DNA of 64,000 nucleotides from positions 1,302,001 to 1,366,000 of the forward strand of contig JAYXKI010000004.1 of the NCBI GenBank assembly GCA_037892935.1, given 5' to 3'. The notes beneath the pieces are model-generated. The model worked only from the letters and a program-made list of their open reading frames with translations. It searched no databases and was not told where the DNA came from. This DNA comes from Phlebopus portentosus. Lineage: Eukaryota; Basidiomycota; Agaricomycetes; Boletales; Boletinellaceae. The position numbers were made by a program, and so were the translations under genes. Below are positions 11,474 to 22,974 of this stretch, piece after piece. The first letter of the stretch is position 1. Every line of letters begins with the position of its first letter.

Positions 11474-14100
11474 AGTGCCTCGTAGGGATCGGAAGAAAGG
11501 GACACTCTTATAGATACGAGTAGCCGATAGTAGACAGGTCTGGGTAAAAGAAAAATGGGATCTGATGGGATTAATGAGGACATGTTTACGTAGCATTTTA
11601 TGCGGCGACGGAAACACTTACAGAGTATCACTGTTCATCATTTATCACTTGATCATCTTTGAGGGTGAAGGAGCCCACTGTGTTTGAAAGCCGAGAACAT
11701 TGCGAAAAACAAATAAGTCCTCGGATCTACTAGGAGAAGCGAATTCATGGATCATTCCGTGGTGGTCTAAAAGTTGGTGTACTGAGGAAGTAAGCTTACA
11801 TGTAAATTGCCAGCTACAAGGTTCTAGGAATACGACATGCTCTGAAACTGAGAAGTAAAGATTAATTCAATGTTTTTGTAGTGTTTGTACTGACGTGCGG
11901 TGACCAATGCCGGCTTCTGGCATCACGATCCACGTACAAAGCGGAAAAATCTTCAAACTGATGTCGTGTTGTGGTCAGCATAGAGTCTAGTCATCGGACG
12001 CCACACTTTTGCAAATAGCTTGACATATATGTGACGTATTTAGTGTATACCACATGGACAGATGTAGATACGATCAACCACCGCTGCGCATCCTTCGGTC
12101 GACAAATGGATGATTACCCACACTCAAAATATCAAGTAACCGGAATGGTCATTAGTTCCCACTGGAAGCCTGTTAATCACTCGGAGCTGTAAAACCCTAA
12201 TCGAACACGTGAATAAAGTTCATAAATATCCTTGTTGAACTTTAGAAACGCTACTTGTCATGGATGCTTCGCATCCAATTTTCACAAACCCGGGAGGGGT
12301 TGCTGAAACACGGACAATATTTCTGACATGGTACCTACGCGAACGAAGGTGTCTTTCAGACTGATAAAGAATTTGGTTGTGTACAAGATAAAAGTTTTTC
12401 AACTTAGACAAGGCCCATCGCGCCATCAGAATTAAGAAAAATCTGAACACAATCGTCTGTTCTTCCCCTGCAGAGGAAGAACGACCTGGTACTGATCTTG
12501 GCATTGTTGAAATTTCAGCAGCATTAGTACAGCAAGGAGCTTCATCTGAATCCAGTTGGACGAGAACTCCTACAACAAATTCCCACGGTCTCTACCACGG
12601 TTCTACGTCAGTGACGTCACGTTATCGCTCGTTTTCTGAGTATTAGCAGCCGTGCCTGCAGATACCTTTGCATACGTTCGCAAATAAATGCCAGCGACTG
12701 GAGTGTCCTCGTCCATATCTTGGATTAGAGCTCTTTACCAATGAGACACTTTTCAACTCTAATGGCGACTTCAGGAAGACGATTCACCGTCGAGTCGGCC
12801 GGCCACTGACCGCTACTTACTTTCTCAACGTGGCACTCTTGACTCGGATGCTGCGCATGATGCTAATCAACGCGAAACGAAAATCGATCTTGCAAGGACC
12901 AATGTTGCTTGGAAGAGTATAGTTTCTCTCGCATGGTACTCACTCGGGCTAGACCGACTCCTGCAATTCAGACGTTTTCTAATTTGTGCAAGGATATCTA
13001 CTGCCAGTCAGTCCCTTAGCACGGGTTACATGTAAGCTGACTGTAAATTCAGTCTATCATTCTTGTTTTCGACAGCGTTCATTATTGCTGACTTGATGCT
13101 TTAGCTGTCTTGCGAAAATGTTGTATCACGGTTATTTCTATCATCCTGGAGTAAATCTGTCGGGGGAAGGACGTGAAATCTGAGATTGAAAATCAGTGGT
13201 TTTATCGATCTATTGCGGCTTCCTCTATACCTCGACAAATGCGGTATGTTTGTGCATTTCGTTGTTGTGACCGACCACCGAATGTTATAGGCAACAGTGC
13301 ATTATGATGCTATGGTCTCCTCTTCCCATACAATTCAACCCGTGCGAAGCATCAGGAAGTTACTGCGTGTCCAATATAGCTTGCGAACTCATCAGAATCA
13401 CCCCTTCTGCTCTCAACTCAGATGAGAATTTAACCTCTCCGTTCTCCTGCTCTAAATCTTCCATGCGGGTTCTCGTGTCCGATCGATGAGAGCCTGAGAG
13501 TCTCATTTCAAAGATACGCCCATGATGCTACAAGATCGGGAGTATGATGTTCGGTGACGCTTCCAATTTGTTTTGTTTCCTGGAAGTTCTGTCAGGAGCC
13601 GACTTTGATCAGAGCGGCGCAGGCCCAAAATTTTCATGATTTCCCGATGCAACGGTGTTCCAACAAAAGTGCGTCCCCGGCTTTTTTCAGATTCTGAGCA
13701 TGCTCAAGTAGTTGGATTGCCTTCTATCAAGCTCTCTACTCGTGTTCATCCGTATCACAACAACACACCTGGATATGATGTGATTTATTCTCTGCGTTCC
13801 ATTCCACCTGCCTTTCTCAGTCATGGTATCCGGACGTTCCACAGTGGGTATCCAGCTGTTGCTGTTCTGCAATTTTTCGCGTCCCGTTACTTGATTACTG
13901 CCAGACATATACACTAGTTTATTCGTGTCGATACTTCGTGTAAAACAAAAAATTCACATTCAATCGGTGAGTGTTTGCATCCTACATGATCTCGCAGTCA
14001 CTTTCAATGAAGCGATCTTCCATTTCGTCAGCGGAGTTTCTCTGGCTAGATAGGTGCTGAAGCAAAAGGCAAAATAACGATGCTTTCGTGATCCCACTTA
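11474..14100. other. Gene-poor stretch
   Basis: About 2.6 kb without a recognisable gene. Open frames exist (minus 12504-12220, plus 12668-12922, plus 13304-13489, plus 13636-13917) but they lack known motifs, do not join through splice sites and have no clear start context. I see nothing else I can support here. Confidence 0.45.
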
Positions 14101-14489
14101 TTATTGTAAGTTTACATTTGTCCACGGAGTCCAAAAGGATGCACACACCACGTCTTCAATATAGTAAACGTCTCCTTTTATTATCTTTCTGACCTCTTCA
14201 ATCGAACTCGCTTGAACAATCATGGCGGATCCGACCATCTTCTTGCCAACGTCGGGCAATTCGATAGATTCTGGGCTCAGCAATGCACCGCCTGCTTCTG
14301 AGGTAAATCATTAGTTTTAGGCGTGGAAATTGTTTTGGTGGTCGTACTGATAAGCCCATTGCTTGCTAGTTCTTTGATGCGCTGGAGGTGCTTGTCTCGA
14401 ACAGAAATACGACGCGAGAGGCAATTTGCATCAGACTTGTCTGGTGCATACACCAAGAATTGAAAAGAGGCAGTATCTGGCGAGTACAT
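14101..14489 (-). CDS. YCII-related domain protein
   Basis: Two exons. Exon 1 (14489-14348) reads MYSPDTASFQFLVYAPDKSD and RISVRDKHLQRIKELASNG. A 50-nt GT-AG intron at 14347-14298 joins LIK to AGGALLSPESIEL in frame. Exon 2 continues VGSAMIVQASSIEEVRKII and GDVYYIEDVV. This is the compact ferredoxin-like YCII fold: F.V.A.D......R...R..HL at the start, G.L, and then the S.EE...... GD.Y helix-strand. The protein is about 112 residues, normal for the family. Fungal members are small single-domain proteins of unknown or lyase-like function. The catalytic Asp-His pair of bacterial YciI may correspond to DK and H of RDKHL. It is transcribed toward the rhodopsin-domain gene at 10-11.5 kb. Confidence 0.85.
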
Positions 14490-14820
14490 TTGCTTAGCTG
14501 TTGTTCGCTTAGTCGCTGATGTTTCTTCAATATAGAAGTCATTGGCTTAAATATCGGTATCTTACATCAAAGATCCGTCCGCGCGGATGAAGATTGATAA
14601 TATCCAATCAGATTGAAGTATGTGGCATCTAACTGGGCTTTCCCCTTTCATATATGCAACAGACACTGACGGAAATATGTCAGGCCTTGTAAAGAAATAA
14701 AAAATCTTAGATAATATCATGCATCACCTTGAAAACTATAAAGCCGCATCCACTATTGCAAGGTAAATGCAGCTTGACAACATGGTGCTAAATGACTTCG
14801 CAGGCGCTGAAAATCCGGCC

Positions 14821-15803
14821 ATGGCACCTATTCCCCATACCACCCGAGTATTTCATAATTATCCTGGGGCAAACTATGTCTTGCCAGCAGATGATCATGA
14901 AGTTGCTAGGTATGCTCGCTGTACCCACTGACGCTGTGATTCTCATTTGTATTCTAGACTGAAGCTGCAGCACGATGTACTAAAGGCGGCATTTGACGGC
15001 AATGCTTTGCTAGCCCCCTTCAAACCAGACGGTACTTATTTCGTCCTTGACTCTGGAGTGGGCTCTGGTGAGTAGCGCGTTGATTTACGTAGTCCTATAC
15101 TAAAGTGGCGTTCCGAGAAACAGGAGCATGGGTTCTTGATGTCGCGACGCAGTTGTCACCATCTGCTATAATCCACGGAGTTGACATCGAAGGGCGTCTT
15201 TTCCCACCGGAACGCCCGTCTAATATCTCGTTCTCCGTAAACTCCATTCTGACACTCCCCAAAGAATGGTCGAACAGATTTGATTTTGTTCACCAGCGCC
15301 TCCTTATTGCTGCATTGAGACGCGCAGAATGGTCCCAAGCATTGAGCGAGATGTCACGAGTTCTGCGACCTGGGGGGTGGGTTCAGCTTGGAGAAGTCGG
15401 TACTTGGCACGCGGGACCGGTCACAGAGAAGCACAGTGCCATGCTGCGTGCGCTTTTCGAATCTCGCGACTTATTCCTCGACATTAGTTCGGAACTTCCT
15501 TCTCTCCTCAAGAAGGCCAATTTCACCAATATACGAGTCCAAAAGCGTAGTATTCCTCTCGGAGCATGGGCCGGTCAGTTTGGAGCGGACGCACGCGATA
15601 ATTTCATGGGTGTCTTCAGAGGTATGAAGTCCCCTATTCTCAACTCTGGAGGCCTCAATTTCGTCAAGAGCGAGGAGGAGTTTAACGAGTTTCTGGATGC
15701 TGTAGAGCGGGAGTGGAACGAGACTAGAGGCGCGGAGATCGAATTCTATATTTTCTACGCGCAAGCTGCAGGTAGATACCAGTCAAACATGGAAAGGTCT
15801 TAG
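14821..15803 (+). CDS. Class I SAM-dependent methyltransferase (LaeA/UMTA-like)
   Basis: Start ATG 14821 (MAPIPHTTRVFHNYPGANYV). Exon 1 ends at HEVAR; an intron leads to LKLQHDVLKAAFDGNALLAP and TYFVLDSGVGS. A 36-nt intron at 15069-15104 (very short but GT-AG) joins this to TGAWVLDVATQLSP. Motif I of the SAM fold is VLDSGVGS, with the post-motif acid probably in IIHGVDIE. FDFVHQRLL and MSRVLRPGGWVQLGEVG are the motif II and III regions of methyltransferase type 11/25 proteins. The C-terminus ends YQSNMERS. About 300 residues, typical of fungal LaeA-like and small-molecule methyltransferases. The substrate is unknown. Confidence 0.85.
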
Positions 15804-16387
15804 ATCCATCCACAGATGTGCTTATTAATGAATGATGTCTTCCTTCCCTAGCGTTTAGCTGGAATCAAGTAAACACGGATCTGAAGCTCAGCTTTGTTTA
15901 TAAAATATGCACGTTTAGGCGAGACATGCGTTGTTACCAAATATTACTTATTTTGTGGTGATACATATGGCCTGACTGTAGGCGCGATATGTTGTAATCA
16001 AACCCGACACTCCGCCATACGATGTGGCGGACACTATCATGGAAATTAAACTTACAATAAACCGACTTAGATTGCCGGGAACTGCTTCCGACATGCCCGG
16101 GGGTATTAGACCGGCGTTTTCACATTCTCCGGCTGAAACCTTACCTAATTCTATCCTTTTATAGCCCATCGCATTGCAAATTTCCTTCGTCGCCTCTCTA
16201 GCTAGATCAATCATTCACCGCTGGAATGTCTCATCAGGCTTCTGACATGGGGTGCCACCGCCATTTGAAACTACTCCCACTTCCAACGGAAAGAAGCGGT
16301 CCTCACCGTATGACCACCAATACTTAAGTACTATTGATGCACTCAGGTTGAACGTCCAGACATCGAGAGTCGATCGTAACTCCTTCA
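15804..16387. other. Intergenic between methyltransferase and rhodopsin-domain gene
   Basis: A minus-strand frame at 16214-15948 (88 codons, ending TTYRAYSQAICITTK, with a hydrophobic segment LSRFIVSLISMIVSATSYGG) is the only notable open frame. It matches no family I know and may be chance or a small membrane protein. Confidence 0.4.
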
Positions 16388-17781
16388 ATGAGCCACCTAG
16401 CTACTGAGATATCCTTTCAAGACGTAAAATGTAAGTCAACTCCGTATGCATTATCATTTATCTTCTCCACCTCCCCCCTAATAAGCATATGCAGTTTGTA
16501 CCATAGTCCTTGGAACACTCTCCATCATTGCGACATCCATCCGTCTCGCTGACAGAGCGCGACTCAGACGTTTGTGGTGGGATGATGGATGGGCCTTTAT
16601 CGCTTCGATTTTCATGATAATCTTCATGGTTGCTGTCCTTCTGCACATTCAGACGTCCAGTAGGTTATTTTATGACCGTGATGCAACGTGCTGAGGACAG
16701 CTGCAGGCTCGTTGTCGAAGACGGCTAAGATCGGAGTCTACTATATGCGAGTCTTTTATTTTTACGCATTATCTTTGTTTCTCATGGGATGTAAGATAGG
16801 TGTGCCCAGTTTTTCTATGCGGTTGTGTGGTGGGTTCACAGTTAGCTATTGGATTATGAACTCAACAAGTGGCGTGACTATATTTAGGAGCGCACGTATT
16901 TCGATTCTTTTTACGGTCATACGAATCTCTCCAACTGGCCCTTTTCGCACAATACTGAGTGGATTCGCCGTAGCCTTCTTTATCGCCTGGTCGATTCTAT
17001 TCGCACAAGTGTGGTGGGTTTGTGAAAAGCAGCCAGGGTGGAAGAATAATCTCATTCCACAATGTGCTCTTGGAGAGGATGTAGCCGTAGCTCAGGTCAT
17101 AAGTATGTCGATAGATTCCAAGATCTTCAGCTGCAAGTTGCTGAAGCTGCCTTGGTAGCTGATGTCATCTGTGATGCAGTTCTCATCGCATCTCCTATTA
17201 GTCTAATAAAGGGCGTTCGACTGTCGCGCAGCAGGAAAATTCAGCTCATCAGCATCTTTTCAACGACATCCATCGCCACGGCGGTCAGCTTGTACCACGC
17301 ATTTGCCGTCCTTCGCGTTGGCGGCTTCTACGAAGCACTTGCAGCTTCGATACAGGTGAGCTACTCCTTGAATATGACACTCCAGTAAGTTTCCTGATAA
17401 TGTTCTTAGACATCTGTCAGCCTAATCATTGCGAATCTTACGGTGATCGCTGCTCTTATCATGCGTATGAAGCATGAAGAGACAGAGAATAACAGAGAAC
17501 CGGTTTTTCTTCATTCCATAGGATTGCGCAAGCGTCACAGAAAAGCGGATCCATTGCACACTCTCTCAACTTTCGATGGTACCTTGACAACAGTAGGAAT
17601 AAAGACAACTGTGGAAACGAATGAGCTGGTCGATGATTTGGCTAGCTCAATCAATCTGAAGATACCCAATCTTCTCGCCTACAAACATACTGGTCATGGT
17701 ATCGGTCATACGAACCCCGAATCGTTCGAGCTTGAAGACTTATCCCGCTTCGATCCTAGCCATACCCTGGTTGGGAAGTAG
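16388..17781 (+). CDS. Rhodopsin-domain integral membrane protein, paralog 2
   Basis: Start ATG 16388 (MSHLATEISFQDVK), then an intron, then TIVLGTLSIIATSIRLADRA with LRRLWWDDGWAFIAS. Next come SLSKTAKIGVYYM, a short FFYAVVW exon, SARISILFTVIRISPTGP, FAQVWWVCEKQPGWKN, ADVICDAVLIASPISLIKGV and FSTTSIATAVSLYHAFAVLR. The final exon opens SLIIANLTVIAALIMRM and ends in a tail with FELEDLSRFDPSHTLVGK. Exon order and intron positions match paralog 1 at 10074-11467, so the two arose by duplication and lie in opposite orientations. All joins checked keep frame. The role is unknown; the fold suggests a seven-helix membrane receptor-like protein. Confidence 0.8.
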
Positions 17782-18255
17782 TACATGGAAGAGGATGTCA
17801 GTCATCTCGTAGCAAATTTCTTGTCAAATAGGGTTACACTGTAAGCACGAGTGAGCCGGAGTACACGGTCTTAGTTCCAATGCATTGTGTCCCAAAAAGT
17901 AATCCCAACGGAGTATTGTATGGTTCAAGATTCTGTGCGAACTAGTACTAGTAATAGTAACACAGCGACTCCGAATGTGCGAAGGGTCACCGCCGCTATT
18001 GTGCTTCGAAGTTGACTACTATGATGCTTCACTTACTAGTAATCCGATCAAAAAGTCAATATGAATACGACAGATAGCCAACGCAGAGCACCCCTCTCCC
18101 GATATCTCTCTCAAGAACGCGCTGCGATCGTCCAAGCAACGAGTGAAGTTTCATCTGACGACATTCATTCCACGGAGAAACTTCAAATTCAAGTAGTTTG
18201 ATTTCACCCGCTCTATTACAGATCGCTAGTGAATAGGAGATCGTGACTGCAATAA

Positions 18256-19080
18256 TTATTTGCCTAACGGCGTGCTACTTTTCTCAGCACGCCGAAGGTC
18301 ACCGAGTTCGTAGATCATAGATGATTTCAATCGAGAGGCTTTCGCCAGGTGTTCATTGTCCTGTAGAAAGGGAGATTTCATATTCGCCCCAACGCTCGCC
18401 AAAATGCTTCGAGTTGTATCAGTTTCAACAGTGGTTTCGATATTCACGCTGGTCTACACTCCTCCAATAGTCGTAAGATTACTATCTGCTTGCCTTGCGC
18501 GACGGCGGGTGCTGACAGTGTAGCAGAACAGAGCCCTAGCACTTCGGGGGGAGCAATTGTGTTGGGAGGATCTTTATTCTTCTAACTGGTATTGTCATGG
18601 TTTCTTTTCTTTTCTTTTCGTACGTTTTGTTTCTCCCTCGTCAGTTCCTTCCGCTCGAGGAGTGTGATTTCGGGGTTCAGTCCGAGCTCGGGAGCTGTCT
18701 CGGATGCACCGAGTATATCTATTTTGCGTAGTTACACCCCATCATGTTTGGCCTCCGGACAAACCGAATCTACGTTATTGTTGCAAGACCGGCGACGGCC
18801 CTGTTTTCAACAAGCTCCTCTATTACTGTCTCTCTCGTCATATCATGATGCATTATCCGCATTACGAACGCAACTATGACTGTCAAGTTTGCGATAGTTA
18901 GGCTCACAGAAACCTATAACTTGTCAGAACCATTTCTGCAGGAAATATTCGATAAGATCTGACCTAGACAGATGCAGCAAAGCTACGAGCCCTCCAACCT
19001 TGAGAATGGCGAATGCATGGAACATACTGACCTAGGTACATCAATATTCCCAACATGAAATAGTTTATTCCGTTGATAAT
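18256..19080 (-). pseudogene. Decayed third copy of the rhodopsin-domain gene
   Basis: The minus strand reads MNIETTVETDTTRSILASVG and ends MIYELGDLRRAEKSSTPLGK at 18256. This tail is closest to paralog 1 (YELNDLKRAEPSSASL). Upstream fragments RRARQADS and LTTIGG (about 18450-18510), SVSLTIANLTVIVAFVMRIM (about 18845-18905) and FHAFAILKVGG (about 18990-19025) match successive parts of paralog 1, but they lie in shifted frames with stops between them. The N-terminal half is not found. It sits tail-to-tail with paralog 2. Confidence 0.75.
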
Positions 19081-19912
19081 CCTTGGCCGTTTACTACGGG
19101 AAGCAGCGCACGACCGGTGATGAACAGTTGTGTAAGATGCTGATTACTTCTTTATCCAACGGTATGTTCGAGTGACGGCCATGTGCAGCAGTAACTGATA
19201 GAAGATGGGAAGATTTGTTCTTAATACCGCCGTGATCGGAGTTCAAAAGGTTTCGATTCGGCGACCATCATCTATTTGTTTGATTATCCCTTGCATCAGG
19301 CTTCGAACTCCAACAAGATCTTAAGGCCTCGATTTCAACAGCGACAATGAAATAATGGGCTGGAGGTGCAAATCAGAACTACGATAGTTTCGGAACATTC
19401 GTGATCTCTGAGATATTATTTCCAATTGTCTCGCTTGTCATGAAGTTGACGGATAGATGGGTCGATGGGAAGCGCATGTACTGTAGACACATATATTCTA
19501 AATTATTCGGCCAGTCGTCCTGCGAGGGGCCTTGAGATGGTGATACTATTTATAAAGCCCCATTCCCGACGATGTATGGAGATGTGTATAGAGATGTGAT
19601 GCAAAATTGTTAGTGTTAATCTTATTTACGACGGTAGGTATATGGAAACCGAGATCGAGGGTCCCTTGATGGGAAGTAGATCACGATCCGAGGGATCCGT
19701 GCCCTGCTAAGGAGCGAGGACGATTAACTCCCAGTGAACGTTGTCTCGTTATGAATGCTTTGGAGTTTCCAAGCCCAGATATCATGAAGGTTCCAGCATC
19801 TTCGGGATCTAAACCAATACCGGATTCCCATACCGAGATGCCAGCTAGCTAGAAGGTGCGGGCTTTATAAGCTAAGCTTGTACTATCTCGGATGTCGTTC
19901 ACTTAGCAGAAA
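19081..19912. other. Intergenic, promoter side of the hydrolase gene
   Basis: No open frame of note. The last 60 bases before the start at 19913 are pyrimidine-containing with a TATAAG-like stretch near 19866, but no regulatory site can be assigned. Confidence 0.4.
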
Positions 19913-20999
19913 ATGTCCCCAGTTTCACAGATCTCTCAGTTTGTCGTCTCCTCCGATGGAGCCAAAATCTACGCCGACGCAGTTGGTGACCTGACAAAGC
20001 CTAGCATTGTCTTCATTCATGGTCTATCTCTCAGTGGAGTTGTCTACGACAATATCTTCACGAATGATTCGTACTCTAGTCAGTTCTATCTCGTAAGTCA
20101 GACCATCTCGTTACACATTCCATATCTGAACAGTTTCTAGGTCCGCTATGATATGCGCGGCCATGGACGAAGTGCAAAACCCGACACCATCGACGGATAT
20201 TCATCCAAGCTGTACGCTGACGACTTCGCAGCCGTAATCAAGGCATTTAATCTGAAGCGTCCCGTCCTTGTGGGCTGGTACGTGATTATTGTATGCATTA
20301 TATGCAACTATTGTCTAATTGACCACCATGGTTATAGGAGTATGGGAGGTTCGTTTATGCCAGAACATTACGTTGACCGCCCCATTCAAAGATTGTTTTA
20401 ATTCAGCCACTGTCCTCACTGACGTCGCTGAGCATCTCCCATTTGACACATTGTCTGGAGCTGTCTATTTAACGGCGCTACCATACATTGGACCTGTCAT
20501 GGAACGTGTCGGCACGTCAACTATTCTCGGATTTTTGCCTGGCCTCTTGTGCGAAGACTCCGTGTCGACATCGGCCAAGACTGCTCAGGAATTTACGGAC
20601 TCTCTTTTCGTCGACCCGTCATCAGTTTCCTGGGAGCTGAGAACTCTTTGGGTTGGAATGTCCGCACGCCAGACACCGAAAGATAGGAAACATATACTGA
20701 CAAGACCACAAGATCCTACAAAATTGCGAGAGCTGGGGGTACAAGGACTACCTCTTTTGATCATAAACGGGACGTCGGATAACCAGGTCATAGGCCACGA
20801 AGTTGTCGAAGAGATGAAGCCGTATTACAAGGACTTGGAGGTCATTGTGATTTCGAACGGTGGGAGTCATGCAGTTCATTATGAGAATGTTGATGAAGTT
20901 ATGGACGCGGTCGCGAAGTTCACTCATCGTGTCCAGGGAGCAGTGAGCTTAATCCTCGTTTACAGGCCCGTCCAATCGCTGACATGGGCTGCAAAATAG
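19913..20999 (+). CDS. Alpha/beta hydrolase
   Basis: Four exons: 19913-20092, 20141-20277, 20338-20348 and 20407-20999, giving 306 residues with all joins in frame. Exon 1 has IVFIHGLSLSG, the HG oxyanion motif. Exon 2 has VRYDMRGHGRSAKPD and ends VLVGW. The third exon is only 11 nt and completes the nucleophile elbow G-W-S-M-G. Exon 4 has GLPLLIINGTSDNQVIGHEV, with the catalytic Asp in GTSDNQV, and SNGGSHAVHYEN with the catalytic His. This is a complete Ser-Asp-His hydrolase resembling haloperoxidase/epoxide-hydrolase-like proteins of mushrooms. The substrate is unknown. Confidence 0.9.
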
Positions 21000-21713
21000 T
21001 CTGCTTGACGTCCGTGAAATCTAATTCCAATGCCAGTTCTGAACAGACAATAGCTAGCTACACGGGTTTTACATGTTATTCGTCGAAACAAATAAGTACA
21101 TTGACAGGAGCGGCTGCACAGTTTTCACGGCAGAATGAGGCGAGAGACACCTTCTCTGTGTAGCGTCATGACACTACAGCAAACGCTTCAGTGTTCAATT
21201 TATCATGTTTAGAGAAAATCAACGTACCGTATCCGCGATACCCTGGTGCTGGGATATGAAAATATGGCCGGATCAGTACACTTCAGACGATGCGCAGAGG
21301 CAATCGTTCAATCCCGTTATTGTCAATATCGGTATAGGCCCCGCTTCTTATTGCAACAAATAGTCGCTTCGCAGGCGAATTCAAGCAGCCTAAGAATATC
21401 TTGTATTGTCGAAGTAAGTTTGGTTGCCGCTGTACTCAAGTAGGCCACCTGTGCCCTCACCGGCAACCATTGCAACTGAGGGACATTACAATCGCCAGCC
21501 CCGCCTGACGTGAAATGGCCACTCTGGGTTACTCATTCAATATCGCTCTGATGTAGCATAGAAATGCTTACCCTGCTGCCTTATGTTGGTCTCTGGCGAC
21601 AGGAGAAAGGAGCATTTCTCGTTTCAGGTGTAGACTGTCAAACAAGGCATGCGTATGGTCCTCAATTAAGATACTAATCAATCAACGAAGTTGGATGACT
21701 CGCTACAAAGAAA

Positions 21714-21758
21714 TGCATCAGGAAAACCCTCAGGTCTGAAAACTAAACACATCCAGCC
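21714..21758. repeat. Dispersed repeat, copy 2
   Basis: Begins TGCATCAGGAAAACCCTCAG. It matches 8901-8945 in the same orientation with about 85% identity by eye. Confidence 0.55.
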
Positions 21759-21990
21759 AAATTAGGACGGATTCGGGATGGATTTGGGCAAATTCTCGGC
21801 TCTACATTTCTGGAGAAGTCATTCTATAACTGTTTGCTTTTTGCTTGACTATTCCTTACTTTCTGTTCATTTCTGTTCACTTTTGGAATGAAGTTGACAG
21901 CTATCTTATCAATTTAGAATTATTTCTTTCACATTGTGATAGAGTCAATCAAAATATATCTATTCTCCTGCCTTACTATAGACATGAAAC

Positions 21991-22115
21991 TATGATTTGC
22001 AGTGTAAATACACCAAATAATATATGGCTACCAAAAAAACATGCACCATGTGAAGACCATCATACTTCAAGCCTCAGGATTCTAGATAGTTGGCCTGTGT
22101 TAAGACATCAGATAT
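21991..22115. repeat. Diverged direct repeat flanking the inverted-repeat structure, left copy
   Basis: Blocks such as TTTGCAGTG, CACCAAATA, AAGACCATCAT, CAAGCC and CTGTGTTAAGACATCAGATA recur in the same order at 27491-27635 (CTGTGTTAAGACGTCAGATA there). The two copies bracket the whole 22.9-27.3 kb repeat structure. Confidence 0.5.
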
Positions 22116-22974
22116 GTATTATCAGCTTAAGATGCATCAAAGTATGACATATACCATATGAGTGAGGTCTGATTCACTGCTTAGTGCAGTGGAGTAAACA
22201 CATTTCATCTCAATGACCTCCTCTCCTGCCTACTCATATGTATAGTTGTATTGTCTGAGCCCTGTAATACAGTCCAATATCTTCAGTCTGCCTAGCAAAC
22301 TAGGAAAGTCCCAAAGTTAGACAGCTGAAATGCATGACAGCTGGATCAAGTTACTGGTAGGAGTGTCAGTCAGGATAACTGTTTGGGTCGCCAACTCTTA
22401 CTGCTGAATACTCACAAGATATCTATTTGAAGTCAAGACATCAGTCTAACAGCTAACATCGAGTTAGTATGTAGTCATGCTCAGGGAAGTGAAGATAATT
22501 AGCAAACCAACAATTTGTAAGATACTATGCAGTGCTTCATCCAGTATCTTTTGATTAATGGATTCTATTGCAGGGTTCAGCAGCATATTCAGCAATGAGT
22601 TCATTCATATGGCATTGCTAAACTCCTTTATCCTGAAATGATCAATGGCATCAAAGACAATGACCCACATGACATGGTAGATCACATCACTTGCATCTGG
22701 ACAATAATTATACATAGAAAGATATCCTCCTAATTTAGCCTGAGCAACCTTATATGCCAAGTAAAGGAAAACTCTCACAAGCTGAGACTGCAGAGATAAA
22801 ATCTCACTCTAACTCAAAGTACTGGGTACCCAACATGAGAAAGGTGTTCTTCTCAAATAATTGAGCTTGGCGATGATATCATACAGGGCATCAAACAGGA
22901 TGCTGTCAGACTCTATAGTAGGTTGCCATAATTATTTGGACATGTTTGGACATATTTGTACCAGTGCATGTGCT

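Larger units (their letters stand above)
21000..22974. other. Gene-free AT-rich stretch
   Basis: No recognisable gene. From about 21800 the base composition becomes AT-rich. It holds a dispersed 45-bp repeat (21714-21758) and a diverged direct repeat shared with 27491-27635. It is probably old transposon debris leading into the large inverted repeat. Confidence 0.5.
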
